Shown: positions 11,015 through 21,479 of the stretch, piece by piece | How positions within the stretch are numbered: the first letter of the stretch is position 1 | Layout of the letters: every line of letters begins with the position of its first letter | From: Lepus europaeus | Taxonomy: Eukaryota; Chordata; Mammalia; Lagomorpha; Leporidae | Reading direction: 5' to 3' | Assembly: GCF_033115175.1 (NCBI RefSeq) | Contig: NC_084831.1 | Coordinates: forward strand, 10,326,540 to 10,390,539 | Length of the DNA stretch: 64,000 nucleotides | The notes under the pieces: model-generated | Databases searched by the model: none | Told to the model about the DNA's origin: nothing | Seen by the model: only the letters and a program-made list of their open reading frames with translations | Made by a program: the position numbers and the translations under genes

Positions 11015-11423
11015 CCAGGAGGAAGAGGAGGAGACGTCCTCGAGGTACTATGTCCCCAGCTACGAGGAGGTCATGAACACCAACTACTCGGAAGGCGGGG
11101 ACGCGGGGCAGAACCCAGCGATGAGCATCTCCCTCCCCTCCTACGAGTCGATGACGGGGCTCGACGAGGCCACCCCCACCAGCAGCAGGGCCACCGCAGA
11201 GCCTGGCCCGGGGCACGCCCCCGACAGACAGAACTCCAAGTTGGCCAAACACCTGAAGCCGCTCAAAGTGCGGAGGATCAAATCTGAGAAGCTGCACCTC
11301 AAAGACTTCAGGATCAGCCTCCCGGACAAAAACGTCGCCCCGCCCTCCATCGAGCCTTTGACACCCCCACCCCAGTACGACGAGGTCCAGGACAAGGCCC
11401 CTGACGCCCGGCCACCTGACTGA
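11015..11423 (+). CDS. TMEM51: TMEM51 last coding exon (residues 115-250, stop TGA)
   Basis: The acceptor TTCAG|CC joins in frame to the previous exon. Together they encode 250 residues, close to the human 253. This exon is the whole cytosolic tail: an acidic EEEEE stretch, YYVPSYEEV and SLPSYESM repeats, a basic KPLKVRRIKSEKLHLKDFR block, then LTPPPQYDEV about 11 residues before the end. PPQY fits the PPxY class that binds WW domains of NEDD4-type ubiquitin ligases, and the two PSY words are related. That partner is inferred from the motif and is not established here. GC content is high, with many CpGs. Confidence 0.96.
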
Positions 11424-12075
11424 CCCGGCCCTCACATCCTCTGCACCCCCAGACTCCGAGGAAGCCACCTGAGCCACGGCCGAGAAGCAGGGGGACCAGA
11501 GGCGCACTTGGCCATCTGGGCGGGCGGAGAGGCCTCTCGCGTACCAGGAGTGACATTCGCAGAACCGCATGGAGCAGGTGCATCCGGAAGCCGTGCTGCC
11601 CAAGAGCACAGCCCGCCTGTAACACAGGCGTCTCCCCCGTCTTTCCCCACCCCGAGGTGGTGGCGACACATGCCCCTCCCCAGCCAGGACACACGCCCCT
11701 CCCCAGCCGCTGGGTTGGGAGGTGATGCTGGTTTCATTTTGCTTCTACTAGGACTGGAAACTCGTTTTTGCCTCTGCTTTCTTCCCTGGAGTCCTGGCGT
11801 GTGGGTCAGAAACAGGCCTGGCTTTGTCCGGAGACACAGGGCTGCTTTGTGAATTCAGCGATGATGGGGAGGTGGGGGCCCAGGTGGCGGCTCTCGGAGC
11901 CCCCGATGCTGTCAGTTCTTTGAGGGCCTCGGCCTGATGAACCCGGGCATATGACGCGTAAAATGAGTCTTCACCGGCCCCCGGGCCGGGCTCTTACGCG
12001 CACCGGCTGTTCTGTTCCTTCTGCAGCGCCGTGCGGGTGAGCTTTTTATAATAAATGATTTTATATGGTGTGCGT
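11424..12075 (+). other. TMEM51: TMEM51 3' UTR
   Basis: Non-coding sequence from the stop to the polyadenylation site. It contains two GACACAYGCCCCTCCCCAGCC words at about 11666-11707, a short local duplication. No SINE is inserted in it. Confidence 0.75.
12050..12055 (+). terminator. TMEM51: TMEM51 polyadenylation signal AATAAA
   Basis: A canonical hexamer about 630 bases after the stop, followed within 30 bases by GT-rich sequence (ATGGTGTGCGTCCGGGTGCTG), as expected of a cleavage and polyadenylation site. Confidence 0.8.
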
Positions 12076-12894
12076 CCGGGTGCTGAGTTACAGAGCAGCT
12101 CTCAGGGCTCCGGAGCAGGAGCAGTGACAACAGCTGATGTGACCAGATGAGCCAGGGCCACACGCCGTGCAGGGTTGCACATGTGCCAGGCCAGGTCGTC
12201 TATTCCCGCTCCCGGCACCACTGCCGTTCTGTCGCGAGGCTCACTCAAGCGCCCTGTGTCACCTCACTGGCAAGTGGCGGGGCCTGTGTCACCTCGCTGG
12301 CAAGTGGCGGGGCAGGCTCCGGGGCCCCCGGTCTCCCGAGCCATAACCAGCCTCTCCTGACTTCGCCCTTCCCGAGAGCTGTCCCCAACAACCCATGGCC
12401 CCAAAAGAACTTCAGACAGCTTCAGACAGCTCTCTGCCTGAGCATCTGTCCTACGTTCCTCTCCCCTGGGGGGAGCTTGGCACAGAGTGGCGTGTGAGTG
12501 CGTGCCGTGGCTGGGCCCCGTGTTCTCCTGGAGAAACGCCCAGGGGGTGGCGGACTGATGAGGCTGGGACACGGGAACAGGGGTGTCCGTGGTCAGGATC
12601 CTGACTCTGGCGGGCGTCTGGGAGGCGGACCCGAGTCCCAAGAACACCTTCGCAGAATTGGAGGGTCTGGAGCCAGCCTGCTGGGGCAGCGGGGGTGATC
12701 AGGAGCCTGGTGAGAAGGGTAACTTCTCCCACGCGCACAAGGGGAAGTGAATTGGCTTCGAATCTCAGGCCTGGCAGCAGAGGATGAAGTTGTAAACTTT
12801 CGCTTTGCTTATGCAAATTTATTGTAACTAGGGGAGAGGTCGGAACTGGCTTGCTCTGCTTGCCCAGCCCACTCCCGGACCAACTGTGGCTCTC
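12076..12894. other. Intergenic sequence, mostly unassigned
   Basis: The only structures seen are the 30-base tandem duplication at 12253-12312 and a direct repeat of CTTCAGACAG at about 12410-12431. Confidence 0.45.
12253..12312. repeat. 30-base tandem duplication
   Basis: Two adjacent copies of a unit starting CCTGTGTCACCTC and ending AAGTGGCGGGG differ at one base (CACTGG against CGCTGG). Confidence 0.9.
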
Positions 12895-13180
12895 TGTGTC
12901 TGTATGCTGTGTCCGTGCTGTGTCTGTGTCTGTGCTGTGTCTGTCTGTGCTGTGTCCATGTCTGTGTCTGTGTCCGTGTCTGTGCTGTGTCTGTGTCCGT
13001 GGCTGTGTCTGTGCTGTGTCTGTGTCCGTGTCTGTGCTGTGTCCATGTCTGTGCTGTGTCTGTGTCTGTATGCTGTGTCCGTGCTGTGTCTGTCTGTGCT
13101 GTGTCTGTCTGTGTCTGTGTCCGTGTCTGTGCTGTGTCTGTGTCTGTGTCCGTGTCTGTGCTGTGTCTGTGTCTCTTTGT
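12895..13180. repeat. TGTGTC minisatellite
   Basis: About 285 bases of hexamer-based repeat, with TGTGTC, TGTGCTGTGTC and CCGTGTC variants arranged in a higher-order pattern. All three forward frames stay open because the unit contains no stop, which produces spurious Cys/Val/Leu-rich frames. Confidence 0.95.
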
Positions 13181-13189
13181 CTCGTCTGT

Positions 13190-13870
13190 GCTGGCCTCGC
13201 TCTTCCCTCACTCTGCTTCTCCCTGGCCGCAGGACAAACAGGAGGGAAAATAAGATGGGGTCAGCCAGGTCCTAGACGAGGAAGGTCTTTCTGGACAGTT
13301 CCTCAGTCTGGCTTCTGGTTGACACACCTTTGCAGGCCCCTCCTGGGGCGGGCTGAACGGTGGCCCGCAGGGTACCATTTCCTCATAGGATGGTGACTGA
13401 ATTAAAGGGATGTGAGCGATCGCTCCCGGATTGGCTAGAGGGATGCCAGCTCCCTGTGTCTGCCCCAGCCGGAGGCAGCGAGGTGCACACACAGAGGAGG
13501 AGCTGTGTGATCTTGCACGGGAGTTTGAGCGAGCCCAGGCGAGCAGCAGCCGCCAGAGGCGGCCGGAGGCGAGGGAGGGGTGGAGCCCTTCCCGGAGCCT
13601 CTGCCAGGGGCACCGCCCTGCTGACACCTGTGCTTCTGCCCAGTTCCGGCTGACTGGGGATGGCTGGCCCCCAGACCCGTGGGAGAAGGAGCTTCAGGTG
13701 TTTGTCATCATTTGTTACAGCCCCCGTAGGAAACCAACACCAGGCTGCTCCCCCCCCCCACCATGACCTGAACATCCTTTCCCCCTCCAGCAGGCAAAGG
13801 AGCATTAGAAATTACATGTGAGCCCTGCTGGTTTTGTATGCGTGGAAATGATCCAGGAGAAAAGCATACA
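13190..13870. other. Unassigned intergenic sequence
   Basis: No recognised repeat or gene. Confidence 0.4.
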
Positions 13871-13918
13871 CGGGTACTGCCAAAAGTCTGTGGGAAAGTG
13901 GAATTAAAAGATAAGTTT
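13871..13918 (+). repeat. Unclassified interspersed repeat end
   Basis: GGGTACTGCCAAAAGTCTG, followed by a GGAATTAAAAGATAAG word, abuts the next SINE. It is the plus-strand form of the motif at 3581-3635. Confidence 0.45.
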
Positions 13919-14254
13919 AGGGGCCGGTGCTGTGGCATAGCAGGTAGAGCCGCCACCTGCAGTGCCCACATCCCATATGGGCGCAGGTTTGCGACCCGGC
14001 TCCTTCACTTCCAATCCAGCTCTCTGCTCTGGTCTGGGAAAGCAGGAGAAGATGGCCCAAGTGCTTGGGCCCCTGCACCTGCGTGGGAGACCCGGATGGA
14101 GCTCCTGGCTCCTGGCTTTGGTCTGGCCCAATCCTGGCCATTGCAACCATTTGGGGAGTGAATCAGTGGGTGGAAGATCTTTCTCTCTGTATCTCTCCTT
14201 CTCTCTCTGTAACTCTGACTTTCAAATTGGAAAAAAAAAAAAAAAAAAAAAAGA
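13919..14254 (+). mobile_element. Type 1 SINE, full length with long A tail
   Basis: Head at 13920, tail ACTTTCAAATTGG then an uninterrupted A run of more than 20. Confidence 0.93.
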
Positions 14255-14261
14255 TACGCTC

Positions 14262-14555
14262 GGAGTGGGCATTAAGCCTAGGACTCGGGCTGCCGGTGGG
14301 ACACCCACATCCCTTACCAGAGCCCCTGGCTTCAACTTCCAGCTGCTTCCCTGCTGGCACTTCCTGCTATTGCACGACGTTGGAGACACCAGGTGATGGC
14401 TCACGCAGTTGGGTCCCCGCCACCCACGTGGGAGACGCGGACTGAGTTCCTGGCTCCCGGCGTCCGCCCCCAGCCTGGGATATTGTGCATTGGGGGCGTG
14501 ACCCAGCACATTGGAGCTCTCTGTCTCTGCTTCTCAGTGAAACACACTCTGAAAC
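14262..14555 (+). mobile_element. Type 3 SINE
   Basis: The older body words ACCAGAGCCCCTGGCTTC and CACCAGGTGATGGCTCACGC are present. It lies directly behind the A tail of the preceding SINE. Confidence 0.65.
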
Positions 14556-14750
14556 AGCAAGGTTTATTTTGGTGAAAGTTATTTTTTAAACCCATGCGTG
14601 GTTTTCTCATGTACACATATTTCCCGTGAACCTTTTGAGACCCTGTGTATAATGGGTATTTGACATCTGTCTGCAGTGAAGGCAGGGGCCTGAACCGTGC
14701 CGGAGAGGCAGGGAAGTTGTCTGAAATACTATGTTAAAAACACCTGTCCA

Positions 14751-15133
14751 GCCGGCGCCGTGGCACAATAGGCTAATCCTCCGCCTTGCGGCGCTGGCAC
14801 ACCGGGTTCTAGTCCCGGTCGGGGCACCGGATTCTGTCCCGGTTGCCCCTCTTCCAGGCCAGCTCTCTGCTGTGGCCAGGGAGTACAGTGGAGGATGGCC
14901 CAAGTGCTTGGGCCCTGCACCCCATGGGAGACCAGGAGGAGACACCTGGCTCCTGCCATCGGATCAGCGCGGTGCGCCGGCCGCAGGGCGCCGGCCGCGG
15001 CACACCGGCCGCGGCAGCCATTGGAGAGTGAACCAACGGTAAAGGAAGACCTTTCTCTCTGTCTCTCTCTCTCTCACTATCCACTCTGGCTGTCAAAAAA
15101 ATAAAAAATAAATAAATAAAAATAAAAATAAAA
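14751..15133 (+). mobile_element. Type 2 SINE, full length
   Basis: Head GCCGGCGCCGTGGCACAATAGG, then CTAATCCTCCGCCTTGCGGC. The body includes an unusual extra GCCGGCCGCGG repeat at about 14975-15012. The tail is AATAAA units. Flanks AAAACACCTGTCC and AAAACACTGTCTAGG look like an imperfect target-site duplication. Confidence 0.9.
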
Positions 15134-15139
15134 CACTGT

Positions 15140-15710
15140 CTAGGCAGGGGACCAGGCACATTCGGCCTGTCAGCTCCCTGGCCCAGACCTGGCCAAGACA
15201 TGGCACTTCCACCCTCCAGGATCTCAGCTCTGAATTCTGACTACCAAAAAAAGAATAAAGAAAAAAAAAAAAGAACTAGAAAGATAAAACCCAGAATGAA
15301 GACCTCCGTCCTTTGCTCCCTGTCTCCTTTTTGTCTTAGGTGCACACAAGTGTGAGGACAGAGGCGGGAGATGACACCAAAAGCCACCCCATGTTCTAGG
15401 GCCTTAAATGGCCCCATCGGCTCCTGGAGGTTAAGTGCGGCCGGGGGCGGGGGCGCTGCTGGCACCAGGAGGCCAGGGATGCTCTGCACATCCTGGATCG
15501 CCCAGGGCAGTCCCCGCGAGAATGCATGCTTCTGCCCCAGGTACCAGGAGCGCCAAGCTCCAGAAGCCCTGTTCTGCTGGGCGCTGGGGACTCCAGGCCT
15601 GGCTGCCGGGCACCCCGTGTCCACGCCAGCAGAAACAGCAGGACGCTGGCATCCTTGCAGACCAGGCTGAGTGTGTACCTTGTCATTCTTTGTCTAGGAA
15701 CCGTCACTTG
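15140..15710. other. Unassigned intergenic sequence
   Basis: Contains an A-rich tract at 15245-15290 but no recognised element. Confidence 0.4.
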
Positions 15711-16053
15711 GGGCTGGTGCTGTGGCACAGCGGGTTGGTTAAGATGCAGCCTGCAACGCCAGCTTCCTATAGGAGCGCTGGTTCTAGTCGTGGCTGCTCC
15801 TCTTCCCATCCAGCTCTCTGCTAATGCACTTTGGAAAACAGTGGAGGATGGCCCAAGTCCTTGGGCCCCTGGGAGACCTGGACTTCGACCCACAAGGGAG
15901 ACCTGGAAGAAGTACCTGGCTCCTGGCTTTGAATTGGCCCAGCTCTGACCACTGCAGCCATCTGGGGAGACAGGTGGTTGGGAGACCCCTCTCTGTCTCT
16001 CCTCTCTCTCTCTGTAACTCTACCTTTCAAATAAATAAATAAATCTTTAGGGA
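15711..16053 (+). mobile_element. Type 1 SINE, full length
   Basis: Head GGGGCTGGTGCTGTGGCACAGC, tail CCTTTCAAATAAATAAATAAATC. A small insertion lies at about 15875-15895 in the middle of the body. Confidence 0.92.
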
Positions 16054-16221
16054 AAAAAAAACCTGTCACTTACGCAAGAACTGTTTTCCCATTACTCCTC
16101 TCTTCCAGAGCTGCACGTTGAATTCCCAGGCACAACATAAGCAGATCTGTCTTCCCTCTCTCCTTTCCCCTCTCCGGTCCCAGCCTCACCCCCTGAGCAT
16201 GCAAGCCTGGAGTTCGTTTTG

Positions 16222-16552
16222 TTTTAAGATTTATTTATTTATTTTGAAAATCAGAGATACAGAGCAAGAGGGAGAGCCAGAGAGAAAGGTCTTCCATTCA
16301 CTGGTTCCCTCTCCAGATGGCCACAATGGCCGGGGCTGGGCCAGGCCGAAACCAGGAGCCGGGAGTTTTATCTGGGTCTTCCACGTGGGTAGCAGAGGCC
16401 CAAGCATTTGGGCCATGTTCTGCTGCTTTTCCCAGGCCATTAGCAGGGAGCTGGACTGGAGGTAGAGCAGCTGAGCCACACACCAGTGCCCACATGGGAT
16501 ACTGACATCACAGGAGGTGGCTTTACCTGCTGTGCCACAACTCTGGCCCCCA
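16222..16552 (-). mobile_element. Type 1 SINE, full length
   Basis: TTTTAAGATTTATTTATTTA at the left and TGCCACAACTCTGGCCCCC at the right. Confidence 0.92.
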
Positions 16553-16563
16553 ACCTTGGGAGC

Positions 16564-17072
16564 TGTTAACTCCAAGGTGAAGGATATGAGACAGGTAATG
16601 GTCAGTGGAGCTTAACAGACTCAAACAGACTGAGCAATTGTGGATTAGCTAGAAGTGATGGGACAAGGACATAAGAATCAGCCATTCGCGCTCATTGCCC
16701 AAGAGGCAGATTAACACTGGGGTGTAGTCCCAAAAGACAGATAAACACTGGGGTGTATTCCTAGCCCTTGAATCGCAGTTGGGTCTCACACCCTTGGCCT
16801 GCACACCCCACCCCGCATTCTTTCCAGGGTCCCAAGGCCCCACCCAGTCCCAGGAATTCTTCTCTGCTGCTGCCCCCTACCCCCACCCCAGCCCCAGCCC
16901 TCCTTAAAAAGGCCAGGCCCCTGGGGGTCAGGGCCTTCTGCCACGTGCTCCATCCTGTACACGCGGGCAGTGGGTCACCCACCTCTGCGGATTTATTTTC
17001 TCTGAATGAATTCGGTCTGGCTGAAAATCCGTGCACTGCCTCCTCTCTATTCTACGCCTTTTTTCCCTAACA
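16564..17072 (+). mobile_element. Probable endogenous-retrovirus LTR
   Basis: About 509 bases bounded by TG and CA. A TATA-like CTTAAAAAGG lies at about 16903. GAATGAATTC downstream looks like a decayed AATAAA, followed by a short U5. The block is followed at once by TTTTGGTGCCCTGTGTGGGG, which resembles a primer-binding site of the tRNA-His class. An internal direct repeat of AACACTGGGGTGTA occurs at 16711 and 16746. No flanking duplication was found, so the 5' edge is a guess. Confidence 0.5.
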
Positions 17073-17584
17073 TTTTGGTGCCCTGTGTGGGGAGGCACCG
17101 ATCTGCAACTGTTTTTCTAACAAAAAGCACGCTCAGAAGCAGTGGAAGGCAAGCATAGAACAAAACAAAACTGAACACAATTTCGGAAGCAAAGAGTGCA
17201 CACGGCATAACTTCTTCTGGTTATGAATCTTCTTGGAGAAAACAGCCCCAGAGACCACAGCGTGCTTCCCTGAGGTGAGCCGGGCTCAGCACCGGGCCGA
17301 GTCCAGGAGGCGCGCGCGCCGGAACTCCGAAACAAGCAGATGTCTCAGGATCTATCCGCCAGGTGTCTGATGTCAGGAGCTGTCCTTAGTGATTGCATCC
17401 AGCCAAGAAAAATCATTTGCATCTGCTTTAACAAAGTACAAAAGAGAAAAAAAAAATCAGGTACTAAAGGGGTAGCAAAGTGCTTTTACTTTCTGGATAA
17501 AATCTGACAAGCCATGAGTATATGGTTCACAGGAGAAACCGTGTGATCTGACCTAAGCAGGTGCACCTGCCCTATCCAAATGGC
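17073..17584. other. Unassigned sequence behind the LTR-like block
   Basis: This might be retroviral leader. I recognise no gag, pol or env reading frame, so it could equally be unrelated sequence. Confidence 0.3.
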
Positions 17585-18250
17585 TGCCTCCGGGGACAGG
17601 CACTGGGCCTAGCAATTCAGACACGGCTCGGGACCCCGCAACTCAGAGTGCCTGGCTTTGTTTTTTGTTTTTTTGTTTTTTTGGTTTTTTTTGACAGGCA
17701 GAGTGGATAGTGAGAGAGTCAGAGAGAAAGGTCTTCCTTTTTGCCGTTGGTTCACCCTCCAGTGGCCACTACGGCCAGCGCATCTCGCTGATCCAAAGCC
17801 AGGAGCCAGGTGCTTCTCCTGGTCTCCCATGCGGGTGCAGGGCCCAAGGACTTGGGCCATCCTCCACTGCCTTCCCGGGCCATAGCAGAGAGCTGGCCTG
17901 GAAGAGAGGCAACCGGGATAGAATCCAGCGCCCCAACTGGGACTAGAACCCGGTGTGCCGGCGCCGCAAGGCGGAGGATTAGCCTGTTAAGCCACGGTGC
18001 CGGCCAAGTGCCTGGCTTTGAGTCCCAGTTCTGCTTCTGACTGCAGCTTCCCGCTGACGCACACCCTGGGAGGCAGCAGCAAGTGTTCGGTCCCTGTGCC
18101 CCGTGTGGGTGACCTGGATTCAGTTTCTGGCTCCTGGCTTTGGCTCGGCCCAGCCCCAGCCATTACAGGCTTTGGGGAGTGAACCAGTGGATGGGAACAC
18201 TCACTTTCTGTGTGTGTGTGTGTGTGTGTCTGCCTCTCAACAATTTTTTT
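17585..18250 (+). mobile_element. Type 3 SINE split by a younger SINE
   Basis: The head (CAGGCACTGGGCCTAGCAATTC) runs to 17660. The element resumes at 18007 with GTGCCTGGCTTTGAGTCCC and continues to a (TG)n run at 18210-18231 and its tail. Confidence 0.75.
17661..18006 (-). mobile_element. Type 2 SINE nested in a type 3 SINE
   Basis: T-rich start, TTTGACAGGCAGAGTGGATAG, complete body, and head ending CACGGTGCCGGCC. An exact 14-base target-site duplication, AGTGCCTGGCTTTG, is at 17647-17660 and 18007-18020. Confidence 0.95.
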
Positions 18251-18284
18251 TTTAATTTCTTGAATTAAAATGCTGCCTCAATGG

Positions 18285-18610
18285 GCATCTGGTCTGGAGG
18301 TAAGACAGCTGCCTCCGTGTGAGAATGCGAGTTCAGTGCTTGGGTCTGGCTCCTGACACCTGACTCCTGCTCACGCAGATCCCAGAAGACCCTGGTGATG
18401 GCTCAAGTGGCTGAAAATCACCACCCCAGGGGGACCTGGCTGAGCTCCAGGATCCTGGCTTCAGCCTGGCCCAGCCCCGCTATTGCAGGCATTTGGAGAA
18501 TCAACTGGAACATAGGAGCATCTCTCCTCCTCCTCCTCCTCTCTCTCTCTCTCTCTCTTTCTCTTTCTCTCTCTCTCCCCCCTCCCCCCTCCCTCTCAAA
18601 ATATATCTTA
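18285..18610 (+). mobile_element. Type 3 SINE
   Basis: Diverged head, then CCTGGTGATGGCTCAAGTGG and a long CTC/CT tract to 18595, with a decayed tail. Confidence 0.65.
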
Positions 18611-18771
18611 AGATGTTTAAAGACTAAATTAAATTTAGTGCCTCTTTTGAACAAAACAGGAAGAGGGAGAGAGAGAGAGAAGTGAGTTTTTGTTTGTTTG
18701 TTTCCAACAAACCAGTTGTCTGATTCAAAACTCAGATTCAAAGCACTAGTCCACAAATTGACTTCAATTAT

Positions 18772-19078
18772 TTTATTATTATTTAAAAGGCAGAGAGATA
18801 GAGACAGAGATCTCCCATCACTGACTGCTTCACCCCCTGAATTCCCACAACCTGGGCCAGGCCAAAGTCAGGAGCCTGGGATTCCATCCAGGTCTCCCAG
18901 GTGGGTGGCAGGGACCCAGCTACCAGAGCCGCCACCTGCTGCCTCCCAGGGTGAATTAGCGGGAAGACAGAATCAGGAGCAGAGCCGGGACTCGAACCCA
19001 AGCACTCTGATACGAGGTATGAGCATCCCAGGCAGCATCTTAGCCACCCTCACTTCTGTGCCAAAAGCCTGCCCCCCA
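18772..19078 (-). mobile_element. Old SINE (type 1/3 intermediate)
   Basis: ATTTAAAAGGCAGAGAGATAG at the left and AAAGCCTGCCCCCCAG at the right. The body has GGCCAGGCCAAAGTCAGGAG. Confidence 0.7.
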
Positions 19079-19079
19079 G

Positions 19080-19790
19080 AGGACAGGACATGCCATTCTA
19101 GCCGTTGCCATGGGAAATTCATTTTTAGCAACATCTGGTCCGCGTTAGTCCGTGAACTTGCAGCAGAGTAGAAGATACAGGAACACACGTCTCCCAGAAG
19201 AAGCTATAAAAGGTAAGGCCTGCGTTTATTGAAAATATCCATCTAATAAATCAAATGGCAAAGAAGAATTGGGATAAAAAAACTCTAACTGCTCTTTGGG
19301 ATAAAATTTGATTTTGATGTTTATTTTCCAAGATAAAAAAAATGCTTTAAAATTTTTCCATTGCAGGAGAGCAGTAAAAACTGTCCATTAATCTTTCCTT
19401 AGGCCAATAATAGAAAGGGCTCGGGGCACAGAACAGGAGCCAGGAATCAGACTGGGAAGGGGGGGGAGGGGCGCCAAAGACACTCAGGTGGCCAAGTGCA
19501 CGGATGTGATGACAATGCTCTCTCCTGTGGTTCTGCTTCACGGAGGTCGAAGTCTGAGCTGTGCACGCTTTCCACATCCCCTCGTTAAACAAACATTGAA
19601 TTAAGCGCCATACGATTTTCTCCCTACAGATTCGTGGCCCCCGACACTCCTGTCATTTTGAACTGGGTAGCGCTGGCTTTGGGTGGGGGTAGGGGGGAGG
19701 TCGGGGCTGCTGTGTGCGTTGCAGCGTCCCTGGCCTCCACCTGTCATGTGCCAGGGGCACCTGTGAGGTGTGGCCATCAACAACGACTCG
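19080..19790. other. Unassigned intergenic sequence
   Basis: AT-rich in the middle. GTTGCCATGGGAA at 19104-19116 is a partial X-box-like word. No gene or repeat recognised. Confidence 0.4.
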
Positions 19791-19794
19791 GGGT

Positions 19795-20137
19795 GCCAGT
19801 GTCACGGCTCAGCGAGTTAAGCCGCCGTCTGTGATGCGATGCTCACACCCCATGTGAGCGCCAGCTCAATTCTCAGCTGTTCTGCTTCCGATCCAGCTCC
19901 CAGCGAATGCACTTGGGAAAGCAGCGGAGGATGGCCCAAGTGTTTGGGCCCCTGCACCCACATGGGAGACTCAGATGGATTTCTGGACTCCTGGCTTCAG
20001 CCTGACCCAGCCCTGGCTGTTGTAGCCATTTGGAAGAGTGAACCAGCAGACGAAGATCCCTCTTTCTCTCTCTCTTGCTCTCTCTCTTCCTTCCTTCCCC
20101 CTTCTCTCCCTCTCAAAATAAATCTTTAAAAAAAAAT
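19795..20137 (+). mobile_element. Type 1 SINE, full length
   Basis: Head GTGCCAGTGTCACGGCTCAG, tail TCAAAATAAATC plus A run. Confidence 0.85.
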
Positions 20138-20195
20138 GTGTCCAGATATTGTCGAACTCCGCTGGGGAATACACCGCCCCCAGTTAAAGCTACAG
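20138..20195 (+). repeat. MER5-like hAT DNA-transposon fragment
   Basis: GTGTCCAGATATTGTCG, then CTGGGGAATACACCGCCCCC and AGTTAA, follows the MER5A order as I remember it. Confidence 0.45.
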
Positions 20196-20699
20196 CTCTA
20201 AGATCCCTGCGGCCGGAGGGGCAGAATCCAGTATGAAGAAGCATAAAAAGATTGAGTGGTGACTGCCATGTGTGTCACTGCATTAGGTCACCAGGCCGAG
20301 AGAACCAGCCGGGTGAAGGATTCGTGGAAAAGCCACGGAGAACAGACGTGGACAGGAGCAGCTGCACACAGAGGCCTGGCCAGCTCTCTGTGCAAGCAAA
20401 GGGAACCGCAGCCGGGAGATGTTTGCCTAAAGACCACGCCAACGCCACACAAATAGGCTTGTGATCAGACACTGGGCGATCCCACCTGGAAAAACAAAGG
20501 CCACAGGAGCCACGCTCGGTGGCCCCTGAGCCCCGCAGTGGCGACAGCTGACACACGCCCACCCGTGTTTAGCCAGAGACTCCCAGTGATGCTCTCAACA
20601 CTTGGCGGGCGCCCTTGGCAGTGGCTTCCGACCCCAGTACTGATGCATCCAGGGCAGGAATCCATCGTTCCCTCTGCTTTTCCTGAAGGTTGGGATAAG
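20196..20699. other. Unassigned intergenic sequence
   Basis: No recognised feature. Confidence 0.4.
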
Positions 20700-20825
20700 T
20701 AAACAGTGAGGGGAACATTCTTCGTGGAATTCTGACACCTGCTACATGATAAACCCCGAGGAGGTTCTGCTAAGTGAAACAGGCAGGCCCCAAAAAGCCC
20801 CATACGGGAGGATTCTCCTTATAAA

Positions 20826-21443
20826 TGAGAAGGCACCTGCACAACCAGCTTTTACTATGCCTTTATTATCCATTGTACTAGTGCTATCATTATTTCAATG
20901 TAACCTAAAGTGTAACCACGTTAGCTTGTTAGGCAACCATTAGTAAAAAGAAGCAATGCTAGACTTTATAATATGTATTATGTTAGATGATGAGCTAAGT
21001 AATCCAGTAACTATATTAAGTTGATTATTGTACGACCCGAACCGCTGCCCATTCCTGGCACTCGCTATTGTACACTCCCCTTCCCTCCCTCTGGCCAGAT
21101 GTGACCCTACCCTGACCCAGGCCCAGGAATGTAAAGTAATTATCTATACCTATAGGGTTCAAAGCTTTAGATAACAACCAGCCACTACCCCGGAGTCAGC
21201 AGCTGCGATGTTGGGACTTACCAGAAGTGTCAACTTGATCTACAGCATCCCCTTAACACTTGCTTGTACATGGTAATAAAAACTCTGTAACAATTAGGCT
21301 CGGGGCTTCTCGGGGGGCTTCCTCTCCTGGAGGCACTGAGAGGCCCGAGTTCGAACTCGAAATAAAAACGACCCTGCTTATTAGCTTCAACTTCGGTCTC
21401 TGGTGGTGTGATTTTCGGGGGACCACGGACTTGGGGCATAACA
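20826..21443 (+). mobile_element. Solo LTR of a gammaretrovirus-like (ERV1) element
   Basis: A 618-base block starting TG and ending CA, flanked by the 4-base duplication TAAA (20822-20825 and 21444-21447). Removing it restores the surrounding L1. An AATAAAA TATA-type box is near 21275, and a polyadenylation hexamer AATAAA is at about 21360, followed by a short U5. The layout follows gammaretroviral LTRs. No internal coding region or second LTR is present. Confidence 0.85.
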
Positions 21444-21479
21444 TAAAGAGGATCAGTCATAGGAACAGAAAGAAGGGCA

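Noticed and set aside
12851-13396. Cys/Val/Leu-rich frames on the + strand and a Thr/His/Asp-rich one on the minus strand
   Set aside because: These are produced by the TGTGTC minisatellite, which has no stop codon in any frame.
13919-14010. tRNA-like heads with A- and B-box words, considered as tRNA genes
   Set aside because: They continue into the SINE body and tail, occur dozens of times, and do not fold as a full cloverleaf. They are SINE promoters.
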